64,000 nt of DNA from Saprospirales bacterium. GTDB taxonomy: Bacteria; Bacteroidota; Bacteroidia; Chitinophagales; Saprospiraceae. Numbering within the stretch: the first letter of the stretch is position 1; every line of letters begins with the position of its first letter. This document shows, in pieces, positions 36,301 to 44,646 of the stretch. A program made the translations under genes and the position numbers. Where the stretch lies: NCBI GenBank assembly GCA_007693915.1, contig RECS01000109.1, positions 32,237 through 96,236 on the forward strand, given 5' to 3'. The notes under the pieces were generated by a model that was not told the DNA's origin, ran no database searches, and saw only the letters and a list, made by a program, of their open reading frames with translations.

Positions 36301-37071
36301 TTGTGGATCAATTGTTAATGGATCAGTGCCCCCCAATTTATTATCAAAGCTAAATAGAGGTTCATTCCATACTACAGGATCATATGGAGGATTATTTGGT
36401 GGTTGAGGTCTTGGGGCAGAAGGAATAACTCCCGTTAGCGGTTCACAAAGTTTATATACCAACGAATCGCCATCAATATCACTAGCTGAGTGATCAAAAT
36501 TTATGGGTGTGTTTGCACAAATATAAATGGGTGGCCACTCATTAAACACAGCACTATTATTGCATTCCAAAAGTGCATTCTCACTAATTCTGGCAGTAAA
36601 AGATGCTCCGGCATTATCCGGGTCCACTATATTGACAATGGTTTCATTCCGGCAACAACGCTGATAGGAAAGGAAATAACCGCCCTCCCTAAAAGGCAGT
36701 GTTATAGTATCTCGGTAAGTCGTAGTATGAACACAAACATCTGGTGGAATAACATAACATTTATCGTCTAGTATCGGAGATAGGGTATCATCATTCCTTA
36801 CAAACATAAATAACTGTCCGTTGTCACCAATCTCTCTTATTAGTTCATTATCACTATCAAAAAAACCTATAGATGCCGGATTGTCAAAATATGGAACACC
36901 ATAAAAACAATCCCTGTAAACTACCAATGAAATCTCATAAGTAGAATCTCCTAGACATCTGTAATTAATTTCTCCACCAATTATATGCGTTGCGTTAATT
37001 TCCTGACAAAGGATGATCAGCAATAAACTGAGCAACAACCACCTGATGGAATAAAACATTTTGTATTTCAA
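33376..37071 (-). CDS. Giant T9SS type B cargo protein 3
   Basis: This 1231-residue exported protein has a signal peptide (WLLLSLLLIILCQ, cleaved near INA). The N-terminal module carries 'THIIGGEINYRCLGDSTYEI', 'YQRCCRNETIVNIVDPDN', 'DIDGDSLVYKLCEPLTG' and 'GVCVEEYRDGVLISTTNRDF'. A PKD-like domain ('WYFGGIDNP ... FPDFGTYDVTLVS') and alternating Ig-like repeats follow, with recurring 'C.GDSI.L.P' openings. The type B sorting domain begins 'FIPNAFTPNDDGVNDIFRVR'. The ATG is only 4 nt from the preceding stop (37076), so translation is probably coupled to cargo 4. Proline-rich insert PRPQPPNNPPYDP near residue 210. Confidence 0.87.
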   Translation of the reverse strand: MKYKMFYSIRWLLLSLLLIILCQEINATHIIGGEINYRCLGDSTYEISLVVYRDCFYGVPYFDNPASIGFFDSDNELIREIGDNGQLFMFVRNDDTLSPILDDKCYVIPPDVCVHTTTYRDTITLPFREGGYFLSYQRCCRNETIVNIVDPDNAGASFTARISENALLECNNSAVFNEWPPIYICANTPINFDHSASDIDGDSLVYKLCEPLTGVIPSAPRPQPPNNPPYDPVVWNEPLFSFDNKLGGTDPLTIDPQTGLITGTPTIIGQFVVGVCVEEYRDGVLISTTNRDFQYNVGICQASTAAFFTAEFYCDQLEVRFENLSERSLGSKWYFGGIDNPIDSSTAFEPTFTFPDFGTYDVTLVSIGNFSDCNDTITQSVTILDLQLEVDVDIERGECSDTLDLKFIANVLSDSLSDFSYLWELNWSNQNIFSTDTFVAFSVSNTRQIDVYLRVIGEEFNCWKEVSFTYESDLILEDSLVRNVIACTRDTIGLFPGFYPGNSYLWSPADLLLDPPDSPNPRFFADTIASFTAEVFNENCTGVVFVNVGIYDEEEFKLAPDTICGSRTVQFTENPFAGFADITLWRFFEDSVIISSSLQPFPTYTWPSFGEKEVLLRPIRAYGLNCPDSIRQSIYLFDLDVVLEPSFERIECKDSLEVQLNAGVVGEIIGSHEFIWIINGTDTLENRDSIVNLIVTENQLVEVEVVFRNDFGCSSSASLSFQSNLLPQLRGYEELSVCLGDSIQLNPPVISGVPFSWDKTDFFLSPSNSADPWVKPDTSIIYRLESRFEDCTYSYYFDIEVVEYTAQLDSFFICDSVLTQVIELPFPDSLILGWFVGEINSPILSGEQNSFSVEFPDFGSYPFTLIVRDSISECIDTIFSNISIFDITAWEAEIVVVKSECIGDSINLILIAEILGEFSDDGEIDILWIINVDTITTNISDSLFLSFAETPIVDIVILIEDGNECSQFFSRIIEFEFVEIIDLIDTLIICKGDSVNLLPSFNSGWDYVWSPAEGLLEVITTSNPLASPQNSTLYTAEINSETCIGSKSVFVEVLDLPIVLDVSASPNEIIFGDESFLNAIVEGDIVSVSWDPDETLDDPNILNPIARPTETTTYTVIIETEDGCLATGQITITVLDLPCEDAFIFIPNAFTPNDDGVNDIFRVRSVNIDRMSFVVYNRWGQEVFRTEDVSKGWDGTFKGKEMPPDVYAWHLEADCIGGERFIQKGNVNLIR

Positions 37072-37075
37072 TTTT

Positions 37076-40000
37076 TTATCTCAATAAAGTTATATTCCCC
37101 CTTAAAATCAAATCATCTCCCCCTATACAAAGCACATAAAGGTGGTATGCATAAACATCTGCCGGCAACTCCTTTCCCTTGTAGGTGCCATCCCAACCAT
37201 CATTTAGACTAACAGATTGAAACACTTCCTCACCCCATCGGTTATAAATTACCAGACGCATCACATCTATATCAAGTCCTCGGACATATAATACATCATT
37301 TTCCCCATCGCCATTAGGGGTAAAAGCATTAGGGATAAAAACATAGGGCTCTTCACATGGCAAATCAGTAGTGCCAACGACTATAGTACATTCAGCTTCA
37401 CAGCCATATTCATCTATAACCGTAACGGTGTAGGAAGTTGGCCTGATAGGTGTGGCTATGGGATCCCGGATAAATGGATCACTTAGAGTCCCTGAGGTAT
37501 CAGACCAGATATAGGTCCAATCATCTTCTCCACCAAGTACATCTAACATAGTCGTTTCACCGGGCTTTACTTCAGGCGGTACAGCTACACATTCAATCAA
37601 TAAGTTTAAATCTCTGGGAGTAACAGTAACAGAATCGACAACAGTACACCCCTCATCATTGGTAACAGCAACTACAAAAGTAGTCGTATTTTCTACAAAT
37701 ACTACAAGTGTATCAGACCTGTGTCCTTCTACAATAGCCTCATTGTCTTGCCATTCAATAATATAGTCTCTATCCGGGTCTAGACCACGAATATAGATTT
37801 CGCTGGTATCTGCAATACAAATAAAAGCTCCCGACGAAAAGTCAAATTCTAATTCAATCAAATCAAATATAACCGGAATCCTTTTTGACCTAACACAATC
37901 AAAGGTATCCGTAACTACAACTTCATAAAATTCACTTTCTCCGGGAATCACAGTAATGGTAGAGTCCGTACCAATCAAGTTACCACTATCATCAAACCAT
38001 TCAATAGTAACGGGTATGCTGTCAGGAGCAATAATGACCGTAAGCTCATGCTCCTTTAGCTCACATAAACTCAAAGTGTCAGGAATGGAAGTAATTTCAA
38101 AGATTGGCGGAACAAAAATATCAATAGTATCAAATAACACACAACTTGTATCTGCATTGGGATCAAAGATAATTACCGTAATTTCTGTACTTTCTTCAAC
38201 CAGAATAGTCTGTGTAGCAGCAGTTGGATCCTCAAAAAACTCCTGCGGACTCCACTCATATACTAAAGTCGTATCGCCACCGGGATTAAGTGTAACCGGC
38301 CCACCAAAACAACCTAAAATTGGAGTTTCCAGAAAAATATCGAACTCATTTATCACCAACTCAATTTCAAAAGTATCCGGACAAAAGCCCGTTGACATTA
38401 AGGTAACCGTGTAAACTCCCTCATTTTCGTAAGTATGTACCGGGGTTAATTCATTCTCAAGAGTTGTCCCATCTCCAAAATCCCAAATAACTTCCCCAAC
38501 CCAATCAGAAGTATAAGTAAACCGTACTTCCAGTTCCCCGCATTTATTGTCTGCCTCAAAAGAGACTTCTTCCTGTTCAAAAAATTCAACAAATATGGAA
38601 TCTCGCATGGTACAGAAATGTTGATTTTTGACATTAAAGTACAACCAGGTAGAAAGCACACTGTCACTGTGTACAATTATATCAGGTAAAAACAACTCAG
38701 TCTTTATGATAGGATTTACTTCCCATTGAAAAGTAAGCGTATCAGATGGATCAAGGTTCGTTAAGGATATAAAAATACTATCCCCTTGACATGCCTTATA
38801 GGAATCAGTAAAATCTAGATTTACCATCAAACTAACCAAATCAATACTGTCCCTTAGCAAACAATTTGAAACAGTATCCAGTCCTTCCCAATACACTCTT
38901 TTTGAAAAAGGAACCTCAATCCGCAAGGTATCTTCACCAGAGAGTATGAGATCAGAGTAATTGCCATCGTGGTACCAATTAGATGAACCCGGAACCACAT
39001 TTTCAGCGACAACAATACGAAGTAGATCGCAGCGATCCGCAAGATCAATGAGACTTACATCGCTTAGATCTTTTATTTTTACAAAAATAGAATCTTTAAG
39101 GGTACAAACTCCGTCAGTAACAGTCACATAATACCATTGTGAAGAATCAATTGAAACAATAGGATTATGCCGATCTGTCAAATCAAGTCCATTCTTTGGC
39201 GACCATGTATAGGTCAAAGAAGGATCGCTACTCAATACAATCTCAGTGGGTTCAAATGGGCATACTTCAACAGTATCCCCTACAAACTCAAAATCAAGAA
39301 TAGTAATTTCAAAATCCCGTTTACAGAGAGAATCCGTACAACCATTAGTTGAAATGAGATAAAGACAAATATCAGCGATGCCCCCATGATCAAATATCCA
39401 TACAGGATTCTGTTCATTGGAAGTATAAACGGAATCCCCGATTGTAACCACCCAATACCAACTCTCAATTTCGGCAACCGTATCCTGAGATAAATCAATG
39501 GGTGCCAATACTACTTCCTTACGACAATCCTCTAATGCAATCTCAAAATCAGGAACCAAACCATTAATCTGAATAGATATTTCTTTTGTCAATGTATCGT
39601 AGCAAAAAGTATCCTGAGATGCTACAAGAGTAATAAAATAAATTCCGGTATCCGGAAAAACATAAGTTGGGTCTTCCTCCTCTGAAAACAGTTCAGGACC
39701 ATCCCCATCATCCACAAACCACTGATAGGTATCTGAGTCAATACTTTTATTGATAAATTTAACCTCTAAACTATCACAAACTATATCAGGTGCCTCAAAA
39801 TCAGCGATAGCGTCACCTATACAGTTGACTACATTGAGCTGAAAGTCTCTCCGTTTAAACCCAATCAATACATCATCCCGGTACTCCTCTACACATACGC
39901 CAACGGCAAATTGCCCTAAAATTAGTGGGCTACCTGTAATCACTCCGGTTTCAGGGTCAATAACTAAGGGGTCATTGGGATTCCCTAATTTATCATTTAC

Positions 40001-40798
40001 ATTAAACAAGTTGTTTTGCGGATTAGACCAAGAAATAGTGTCAAGGACAAAAGTGTGATTTTGTTTTGGCGGTGTTGAAATCGGACTTTCAAAAGTCAAT
40101 CCTTGATAAGGCGTACATAAACTATATGCAATCGAATCACCATCTACATCAAAACCGCCCTGATCAATCACAATAGGTTCGTTATTACAATAATAAAGAG
40201 AGGGCCAATCATTTAGCTGTGGGGCAGAATTGCGCTCATTGTAAGCCTCCTCAGTCATTCTTACCAATAGTGACATTCCTGTATTTATTGGATCTTCAAC
40301 GTTCGTAAGCGTAATATTTCTACAGCATCTTTGGTATAAAAAATTAAATCCACCCCTTGGCACCTGACTAGGTCTTAATGGAACAACAGTAGTGTAAACT
40401 CCCCTTTGAACACATACTGAATTTTGAAATTCTTCCGGGATACAACCGGTTGGTATAGGCTCAATAATAGAATCTATAACCGGATTCCTCATAGCAAAAA
40501 CCCCGAAAATACTACTCCCTCCGCCAAAAGGAGCATTAATTGTATTAAGATCTTGATCTAGAACCCAAATAAAAGCCGGATCATCAAAATCAGTGTCTTC
40601 AAAAGCGTTTTCACAATCAAAATAAAAGGTCAAAGTAAACTCAAAATTATTATTACCAACATAACGGTACGTCAACTCACCTCCGACAATATGACTGGCA
40701 TAAGTTTCCATTCCTGACAACAGAAACATGGCAGACATAAACAAGGCTAGTACTGTAGGATTTTTTATATATTTTAGCATATTCATGTTCACTTTCAT
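37076..40798 (-). CDS. Giant T9SS type B cargo protein 4 (first cargo gene of the operon)
   Basis: This 1240-residue exported protein has a signal peptide (ALFMSAMFLLSGMETYA). The N-terminal module carries 'SHIVGGELTYRYVGNNNFEF', 'YQRCCRNITLTNVEDP', 'DVDGDSIAYSLCTPYQG' and 'GVCVEEYRDDVLIGFKRRDF'. PKD domains are clear: 'YQWFVDDGDGP ... FPDTGIYFITLVAS' near 360-400 and 'VIWDFGDGTTLENELTPVHT' near 770-790. Other Ig-like domains lie between them. The type B sorting domain begins 'FIPNAFTPNGDGENDVLYVR' and ends 'RGNITLLR'. It is more divergent from the other three and lies 25 nt downstream of the PorE-like gene. PKD arrays often mediate adhesion or spacing, so a surface adhesin role is inferred. 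Confidence 0.87.
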   Translation of the reverse strand: MKVNMNMLKYIKNPTVLALFMSAMFLLSGMETYASHIVGGELTYRYVGNNNFEFTLTFYFDCENAFEDTDFDDPAFIWVLDQDLNTINAPFGGGSSIFGVFAMRNPVIDSIIEPIPTGCIPEEFQNSVCVQRGVYTTVVPLRPSQVPRGGFNFLYQRCCRNITLTNVEDPINTGMSLLVRMTEEAYNERNSAPQLNDWPSLYYCNNEPIVIDQGGFDVDGDSIAYSLCTPYQGLTFESPISTPPKQNHTFVLDTISWSNPQNNLFNVNDKLGNPNDPLVIDPETGVITGSPLILGQFAVGVCVEEYRDDVLIGFKRRDFQLNVVNCIGDAIADFEAPDIVCDSLEVKFINKSIDSDTYQWFVDDGDGPELFSEEEDPTYVFPDTGIYFITLVASQDTFCYDTLTKEISIQINGLVPDFEIALEDCRKEVVLAPIDLSQDTVAEIESWYWVVTIGDSVYTSNEQNPVWIFDHGGIADICLYLISTNGCTDSLCKRDFEITILDFEFVGDTVEVCPFEPTEIVLSSDPSLTYTWSPKNGLDLTDRHNPIVSIDSSQWYYVTVTDGVCTLKDSIFVKIKDLSDVSLIDLADRCDLLRIVVAENVVPGSSNWYHDGNYSDLILSGEDTLRIEVPFSKRVYWEGLDTVSNCLLRDSIDLVSLMVNLDFTDSYKACQGDSIFISLTNLDPSDTLTFQWEVNPIIKTELFLPDIIVHSDSVLSTWLYFNVKNQHFCTMRDSIFVEFFEQEEVSFEADNKCGELEVRFTYTSDWVGEVIWDFGDGTTLENELTPVHTYENEGVYTVTLMSTGFCPDTFEIELVINEFDIFLETPILGCFGGPVTLNPGGDTTLVYEWSPQEFFEDPTAATQTILVEESTEITVIIFDPNADTSCVLFDTIDIFVPPIFEITSIPDTLSLCELKEHELTVIIAPDSIPVTIEWFDDSGNLIGTDSTITVIPGESEFYEVVVTDTFDCVRSKRIPVIFDLIELEFDFSSGAFICIADTSEIYIRGLDPDRDYIIEWQDNEAIVEGHRSDTLVVFVENTTTFVVAVTNDEGCTVVDSVTVTPRDLNLLIECVAVPPEVKPGETTMLDVLGGEDDWTYIWSDTSGTLSDPFIRDPIATPIRPTSYTVTVIDEYGCEAECTIVVGTTDLPCEEPYVFIPNAFTPNGDGENDVLYVRGLDIDVMRLVIYNRWGEEVFQSVSLNDGWDGTYKGKELPADVYAYHLYVLCIGGDDLILRGNITLLR

Positions 40799-40823
40799 TA
40801 ATAATTGATGAAGATTAATTTGA

Positions 40824-43274
40824 CTATTGGTTCCCGTCTTGTCTGACCCTTACCTGAATGATTTCAACACGCCTCTCCTTAGAGGCACCCAAGCTATAAA
40901 TTGAGTTTCTTTCGTCATCCAAATCAGCTATAACGTCGGACGGTGCAGTTGTCTCACCAAAAGACTCCAGCTCAACTCTCAATTGATTCTTATCAATATA
41001 TTCTCTGAAGACTCCATTTTCGAAGCTCAGAATATCATTTTTCACACTATTGACACGTCGCATTCCCAAAATCAAATTGTACTCTGGTCTCGCCCTTGGA
41101 GAGGTATAACCTTTGAGATCAATATTTACTGTATCTCCTGCCTCTAGATGAACCAGCAACAACTCAAAGAAATTACTTAAATCCTCAACTCCTTTCCTAA
41201 CCTCTGTCTCAAAAAATCTGGTTAATTCAGCTTCAGCCATCCTTGCTTCTTCACCCTCCAAGGGTTCCGTAAAAACCTCAATAAAACGGGGCTTTCGCTC
41301 TATATAAGGGGGAAAGGTTTCAGTATATCTTACGTTTGTTTCCTGACTTCTGCTCCTCGGATTAGGTCTATCATTATCAAAGTACAAGACCAATGGAAGG
41401 TAGTCGGACAAGCCTCCCCTTTCAAGATAAATTTTCTTAATCAATTTATCCACTCCCTCTAAATCTGATTTCTCAATGGTTTCGACACCCGAAATATAAC
41501 CTTTTCGATTTGCCAATATTCTATAAGAGTTCCCTTTCTGAATATCAAAGTTAAAAACATGGGAATCCTGATTGGTAGCTTCCTGTCGCGTCAATCGCGG
41601 ATCATCAGGGTTGACAACTCCAACCGTAGCACCTATTAGAGGCTGTTCCGTCCATGCATCAAATACCTGAACCTCAAGATCCACCATATCCGGGAATAAA
41701 TAAATTTGTCTGAGAATATCCTCACCGGGAGGCAAATCAAATGTACTCAGTTCAGTGGTATCAGGTATATAACCTTCTTTTTTTGCTACAACAAGATATT
41801 CCTTGTCTCTCTCTATTGGAAAAGCATATTCGACCTCATTTGGAATAAACTGCTCTTCAACTACTCTTTTTGGATCAGCGCGGTCTATTAGTTGGACTGT
41901 TACACCCCGCAAAGAATCACCGGTATTAATATCAAAGGTTTGTGTAATCAGCTGTACAAACGGGAGTATATTAACCTCATAAATATCAAAACAACAAGCT
42001 TCCAATCCGTCATCGATAAAGTTTGATCCTTCTCGATTCGAGGAGAAAATAGCTTTTTTTCCATCTTCAGAAAGCGTATAGTACAAATCGTCATAACTAC
42101 TGTTCAAGGGGTATCCCATATGACTGACATCTCCCCATCCTGACTCAAGCGCATAAGCCTTAAAAATATCAAATCCCCCAAGACTCTTATAACCTAAACT
42201 ACTAAAGTACAGAGTATTGGTGGGTAAATGGTAAAAGGGTGTAACATCATCCTCAGCAGTATTAATCCCCTCAACATTATATGGATTACCAAATTCACCA
42301 TCCTCCAAAATATCAACCGCCCAAATATCCAATCCACCTTTTCCTCCTGAACGATCAGAGACGAAGTATAGAACCTCCACTCCTCTAACCGGGCAAAGTC
42401 CAATATTGGGATGAGTTGAAGTATAACCGCTCGCATTTATCGTGTCCGGTAATTTGACTTCTTCAGACCATTTATCCTCCTCAATATCTCGATAGAAGAG
42501 CTCGCATCTTATTCCGCTTATGGTTACATACTCACAAACAGTATAATAAACCCTGCTTCCATCGGCATTAAAAGCAGTGTGTGCCGTATGTTTATCAGGG
42601 TGATTTATAGAGTCCGGTAAAGGATATACATAATCCTCCACACCTACCATAATGTGAGTAATCTGTCGTGGTGGAAAGTGGTCGTCATCTGGATTCTCAA
42701 AGCGCATACTTGAGAAAAACATACTATCGCCTCGTTCAATCGCACCAAAATCTGTGTATATGGAACTCCACTCGTCTCTGTGTTCAATCTGATATTCATC
42801 CCAAGGGTTCTCAACTACCTCTTTTGCCCATAAAGCGGCTTCCCTAAATCGCTCAGCTCTTTTAGTATAAACGGGATTCTCCTCTTCATCACCATACTCG
42901 CTTAAATAGACACCAAATTTTTCGGCTGCCTCTTCATATTCACCTAGCCTTTGGAGCATTTTTGCCAGATAAAATCCGGATAGTGGATATTCAGCATCAG
43001 TTTCTTTATTATACACTTTTCGATAATAATCTTTAGCCAGTCTAAATGCATTAAAATTTCGAGCTGATTCAGCTGCACGATACAATGCTTCCACATTTGT
43101 AGAATCAAAATCAAGTACTTCTCTGTAATAAAAAAGTGCAGAGAAGTGATCATCTTTTTCAAATGCTTCTTCAGCTGCATTCAAGAAAGCTCGTAACGTT
43201 TGACCTTCCATTGAAAGCGTTTGAAAAAAGAAAACAATAAGTAAAAATATGTAGTATGAATTTTTCATTTTCAT
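40824..43274 (-). CDS. PorE-like T9SS accessory protein (TPR, PD40 propeller, regulatory fold, OmpA-like)
   Basis: This 816-residue protein has a signal peptide (ending SMEGQ) and TPR helices at about 25-130 ('AEEAFEKDDHFSALFYYREV', 'KMLQRLGEYEEAAEKFGVYL'). A WD40/PD40-like propeller lies at about 150-430 ('FSSMRFENPDDDHFPP', 'VLYFVSDRSGGKGGLDIWAV', 'YFSSLGYKSLGGFDIFKAY'). Two carboxypeptidase-regulatory-like segments lie at about 435-620, and a C-terminal OmpA-like domain starts with 'YLPLVLYFDNDRPNPRSRS' and continues 'IDLKGYTSPRARPEYNLILG'. This is the architecture of PorE of Porphyromonas gingivalis, which binds peptidoglycan and associates with PorP. The OmpA domain holds an insertion of about 60 residues, and Ser-Pro replaces the usual Thr-Asp. 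It lies 13 nt after the PorP/SprF gene. Confidence 0.87.
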   Translation of the reverse strand: MKMKNSYYIFLLIVFFFQTLSMEGQTLRAFLNAAEEAFEKDDHFSALFYYREVLDFDSTNVEALYRAAESARNFNAFRLAKDYYRKVYNKETDAEYPLSGFYLAKMLQRLGEYEEAAEKFGVYLSEYGDEEENPVYTKRAERFREAALWAKEVVENPWDEYQIEHRDEWSSIYTDFGAIERGDSMFFSSMRFENPDDDHFPPRQITHIMVGVEDYVYPLPDSINHPDKHTAHTAFNADGSRVYYTVCEYVTISGIRCELFYRDIEEDKWSEEVKLPDTINASGYTSTHPNIGLCPVRGVEVLYFVSDRSGGKGGLDIWAVDILEDGEFGNPYNVEGINTAEDDVTPFYHLPTNTLYFSSLGYKSLGGFDIFKAYALESGWGDVSHMGYPLNSSYDDLYYTLSEDGKKAIFSSNREGSNFIDDGLEACCFDIYEVNILPFVQLITQTFDINTGDSLRGVTVQLIDRADPKRVVEEQFIPNEVEYAFPIERDKEYLVVAKKEGYIPDTTELSTFDLPPGEDILRQIYLFPDMVDLEVQVFDAWTEQPLIGATVGVVNPDDPRLTRQEATNQDSHVFNFDIQKGNSYRILANRKGYISGVETIEKSDLEGVDKLIKKIYLERGGLSDYLPLVLYFDNDRPNPRSRSQETNVRYTETFPPYIERKPRFIEVFTEPLEGEEARMAEAELTRFFETEVRKGVEDLSNFFELLLVHLEAGDTVNIDLKGYTSPRARPEYNLILGMRRVNSVKNDILSFENGVFREYIDKNQLRVELESFGETTAPSDVIADLDDERNSIYSLGASKERRVEIIQVRVRQDGNQ

Positions 43275-43287
43275 GGGTTAATTTTTT

Positions 43288-44313
43288 TTAAAATACAGGA
43301 CAGCTCTTGAAAGCTCCTAAAGGCTTAACATGAGTAATTATGTATTGAAAAGAAATTTCAGGTCCACCAAAACGGTCTGTCGCCATTCTGAACTCAGAAA
43401 CATTGATATCATAGCTAAAACCTACATACCAATTCCTAACATCTAAACCAATCATAGGTACTATAGCATCAGCCTCATCCTGATTAATCCTTGCCATTGA
43501 TCCTACGTCAAGACGCACTTCCTGCCCCCTCTGTCTGTTTACGTAAAAGCTAAGCAATACGGCCGGTACAATCTGATGTGCCGGCCCTTGAAACTTAGCC
43601 ACTCCATGAAACTGTATGTCCATTAATTCATTCAATTGAATACTCGTGTTAAAATGAGCGGTATATCGCATTGGCCAATCTATAGCATCATCTTCGTAAA
43701 AAACATGTTCAGGAGTATTCAAGTGGTATATTCCTCCACCCACATTAAAATGAGTTCTGGCTGACTCTTGCCATCGATAGTGAATCCCACCTCCAAAGCT
43801 TCCATATGCAAACCCCTGCCTGCCATCATCAAAAGTTTCTCCTGACGGGCGCATTGGATCAAACATAATCCCATCAAATTGATTGTCCCATTGTAAGTGA
43901 TCCCCAAAATTAAAGGAACGATGGGCTACAGAAGCCTGAGCCCCTAAGGTAATCAGATTTCTGGGATTGAGTGCATAAGTATAAGAACCCGACAAGCCCA
44001 ATTGCCACAGCGTCATCCTCGAATCTCCTGCTTTGTCATAATTCATCAATGCTCCAGCACTAAAGAAATGATCGGACCTAGGGTTAAAAAACTTCTGATC
44101 GTAAGCACCCGTAAATGTCAAGTAGGGCACAGGAACAGAGTACCACTGATGTTTGTAATTGGCACTTATTCGTTGATCACCATTGAAAATACCAGTTAAT
44201 GCAGGATTATAATTCAAAGGACTGTTAAAAAATTGACTGTAGTGAATGTCCTGACCCCGCAATGGAATACTGATGAAAAACAAAAGGACAGTAATAGCGT
44301 AAAGTATCTTCAT
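43288..44313 (-). CDS. PorP/SprF family T9SS outer-membrane protein, head of the cargo operon
   Basis: This 341-residue outer-membrane barrel protein has a signal peptide (ending PLRGQ). The family start 'DIHYSQFFNSPLNYNPALTG' is followed by 'ISANYKHQWYSVPVPYLTFT', later 'YVGFSYDINVSEFR', and a terminal 'CPVF' close to the C-terminal CPRF of its paralogue at 20563. SprF of F. johnsoniae is required for secretion of the type B cargo SprB encoded beside it. Here one family member precedes four type B cargos plus a PorE-like partner, with short spacings (13, 25, 4, 142 and 37 nt between successive genes), so a single transcription unit is likely. Confidence 0.9.
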   Translation of the reverse strand: MKILYAITVLLFFISIPLRGQDIHYSQFFNSPLNYNPALTGIFNGDQRISANYKHQWYSVPVPYLTFTGAYDQKFFNPRSDHFFSAGALMNYDKAGDSRMTLWQLGLSGSYTYALNPRNLITLGAQASVAHRSFNFGDHLQWDNQFDGIMFDPMRPSGETFDDGRQGFAYGSFGGGIHYRWQESARTHFNVGGGIYHLNTPEHVFYEDDAIDWPMRYTAHFNTSIQLNELMDIQFHGVAKFQGPAHQIVPAVLLSFYVNRQRGQEVRLDVGSMARINQDEADAIVPMIGLDVRNWYVGFSYDINVSEFRMATDRFGGPEISFQYIITHVKPLGAFKSCPVF

Positions 44314-44646
44314 CTATAAAATTTTATGCTCAATGGACAATAATTCAATATTTGACTTTTTTATCGTTTAGCAATCTGAGTATATATTAATTGCTTGTTA
44401 ATTTCTAATGGCCAAACATTAATAAAACCTTAATCTAGCAAATTCGTGCCAAAAAACCTGATTATTTTTAAAATTTCATAACCATTTTAACTATTAAATA
44501 CAAAGTTACACATTATAAATAATTAAAATATTAAAGGCGCTTAGAAAAAATAAACTTTTTTAACCTATCTTATTCAATGCTCTGTCTAAAAGCTTAATCT
44601 CAATTATTTTTAATATTTTCGCAAGATAGTAAAAAAAAAATAAACT
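44314..44646. other. Divergent promoter region between the T9SS operon and nnr
   Basis: This 333-bp AT-rich region separates two divergent transcription units. A minus-strand -7 candidate is listed separately. On the plus strand, TATTTTCG (44614-44621), one mismatch from TAnnTTTG, lies 25 nt before the nnr start. No ORF or stable hairpin is apparent. Confidence 0.5.
44501..44508 (-). promoter_or_regulatory. Candidate -7 element (TAACTTTG) for the T9SS cargo operon
   Basis: On the minus strand TAACTTTG, followed by TA, fits the Bacteroidota TAnnTTTG consensus. It would give a 5' leader of about 180 nt before the PorP/SprF start at 44313, long enough for regulation. A matching TTTG at the -33 distance was not found. 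Confidence 0.4.

Noticed and set aside
25823..44313. Horizontally acquired island
   Set aside because: Base composition looks like the neighbours, no integrase or tRNA boundary is visible, and the genes are typical of gliding Bacteroidota.
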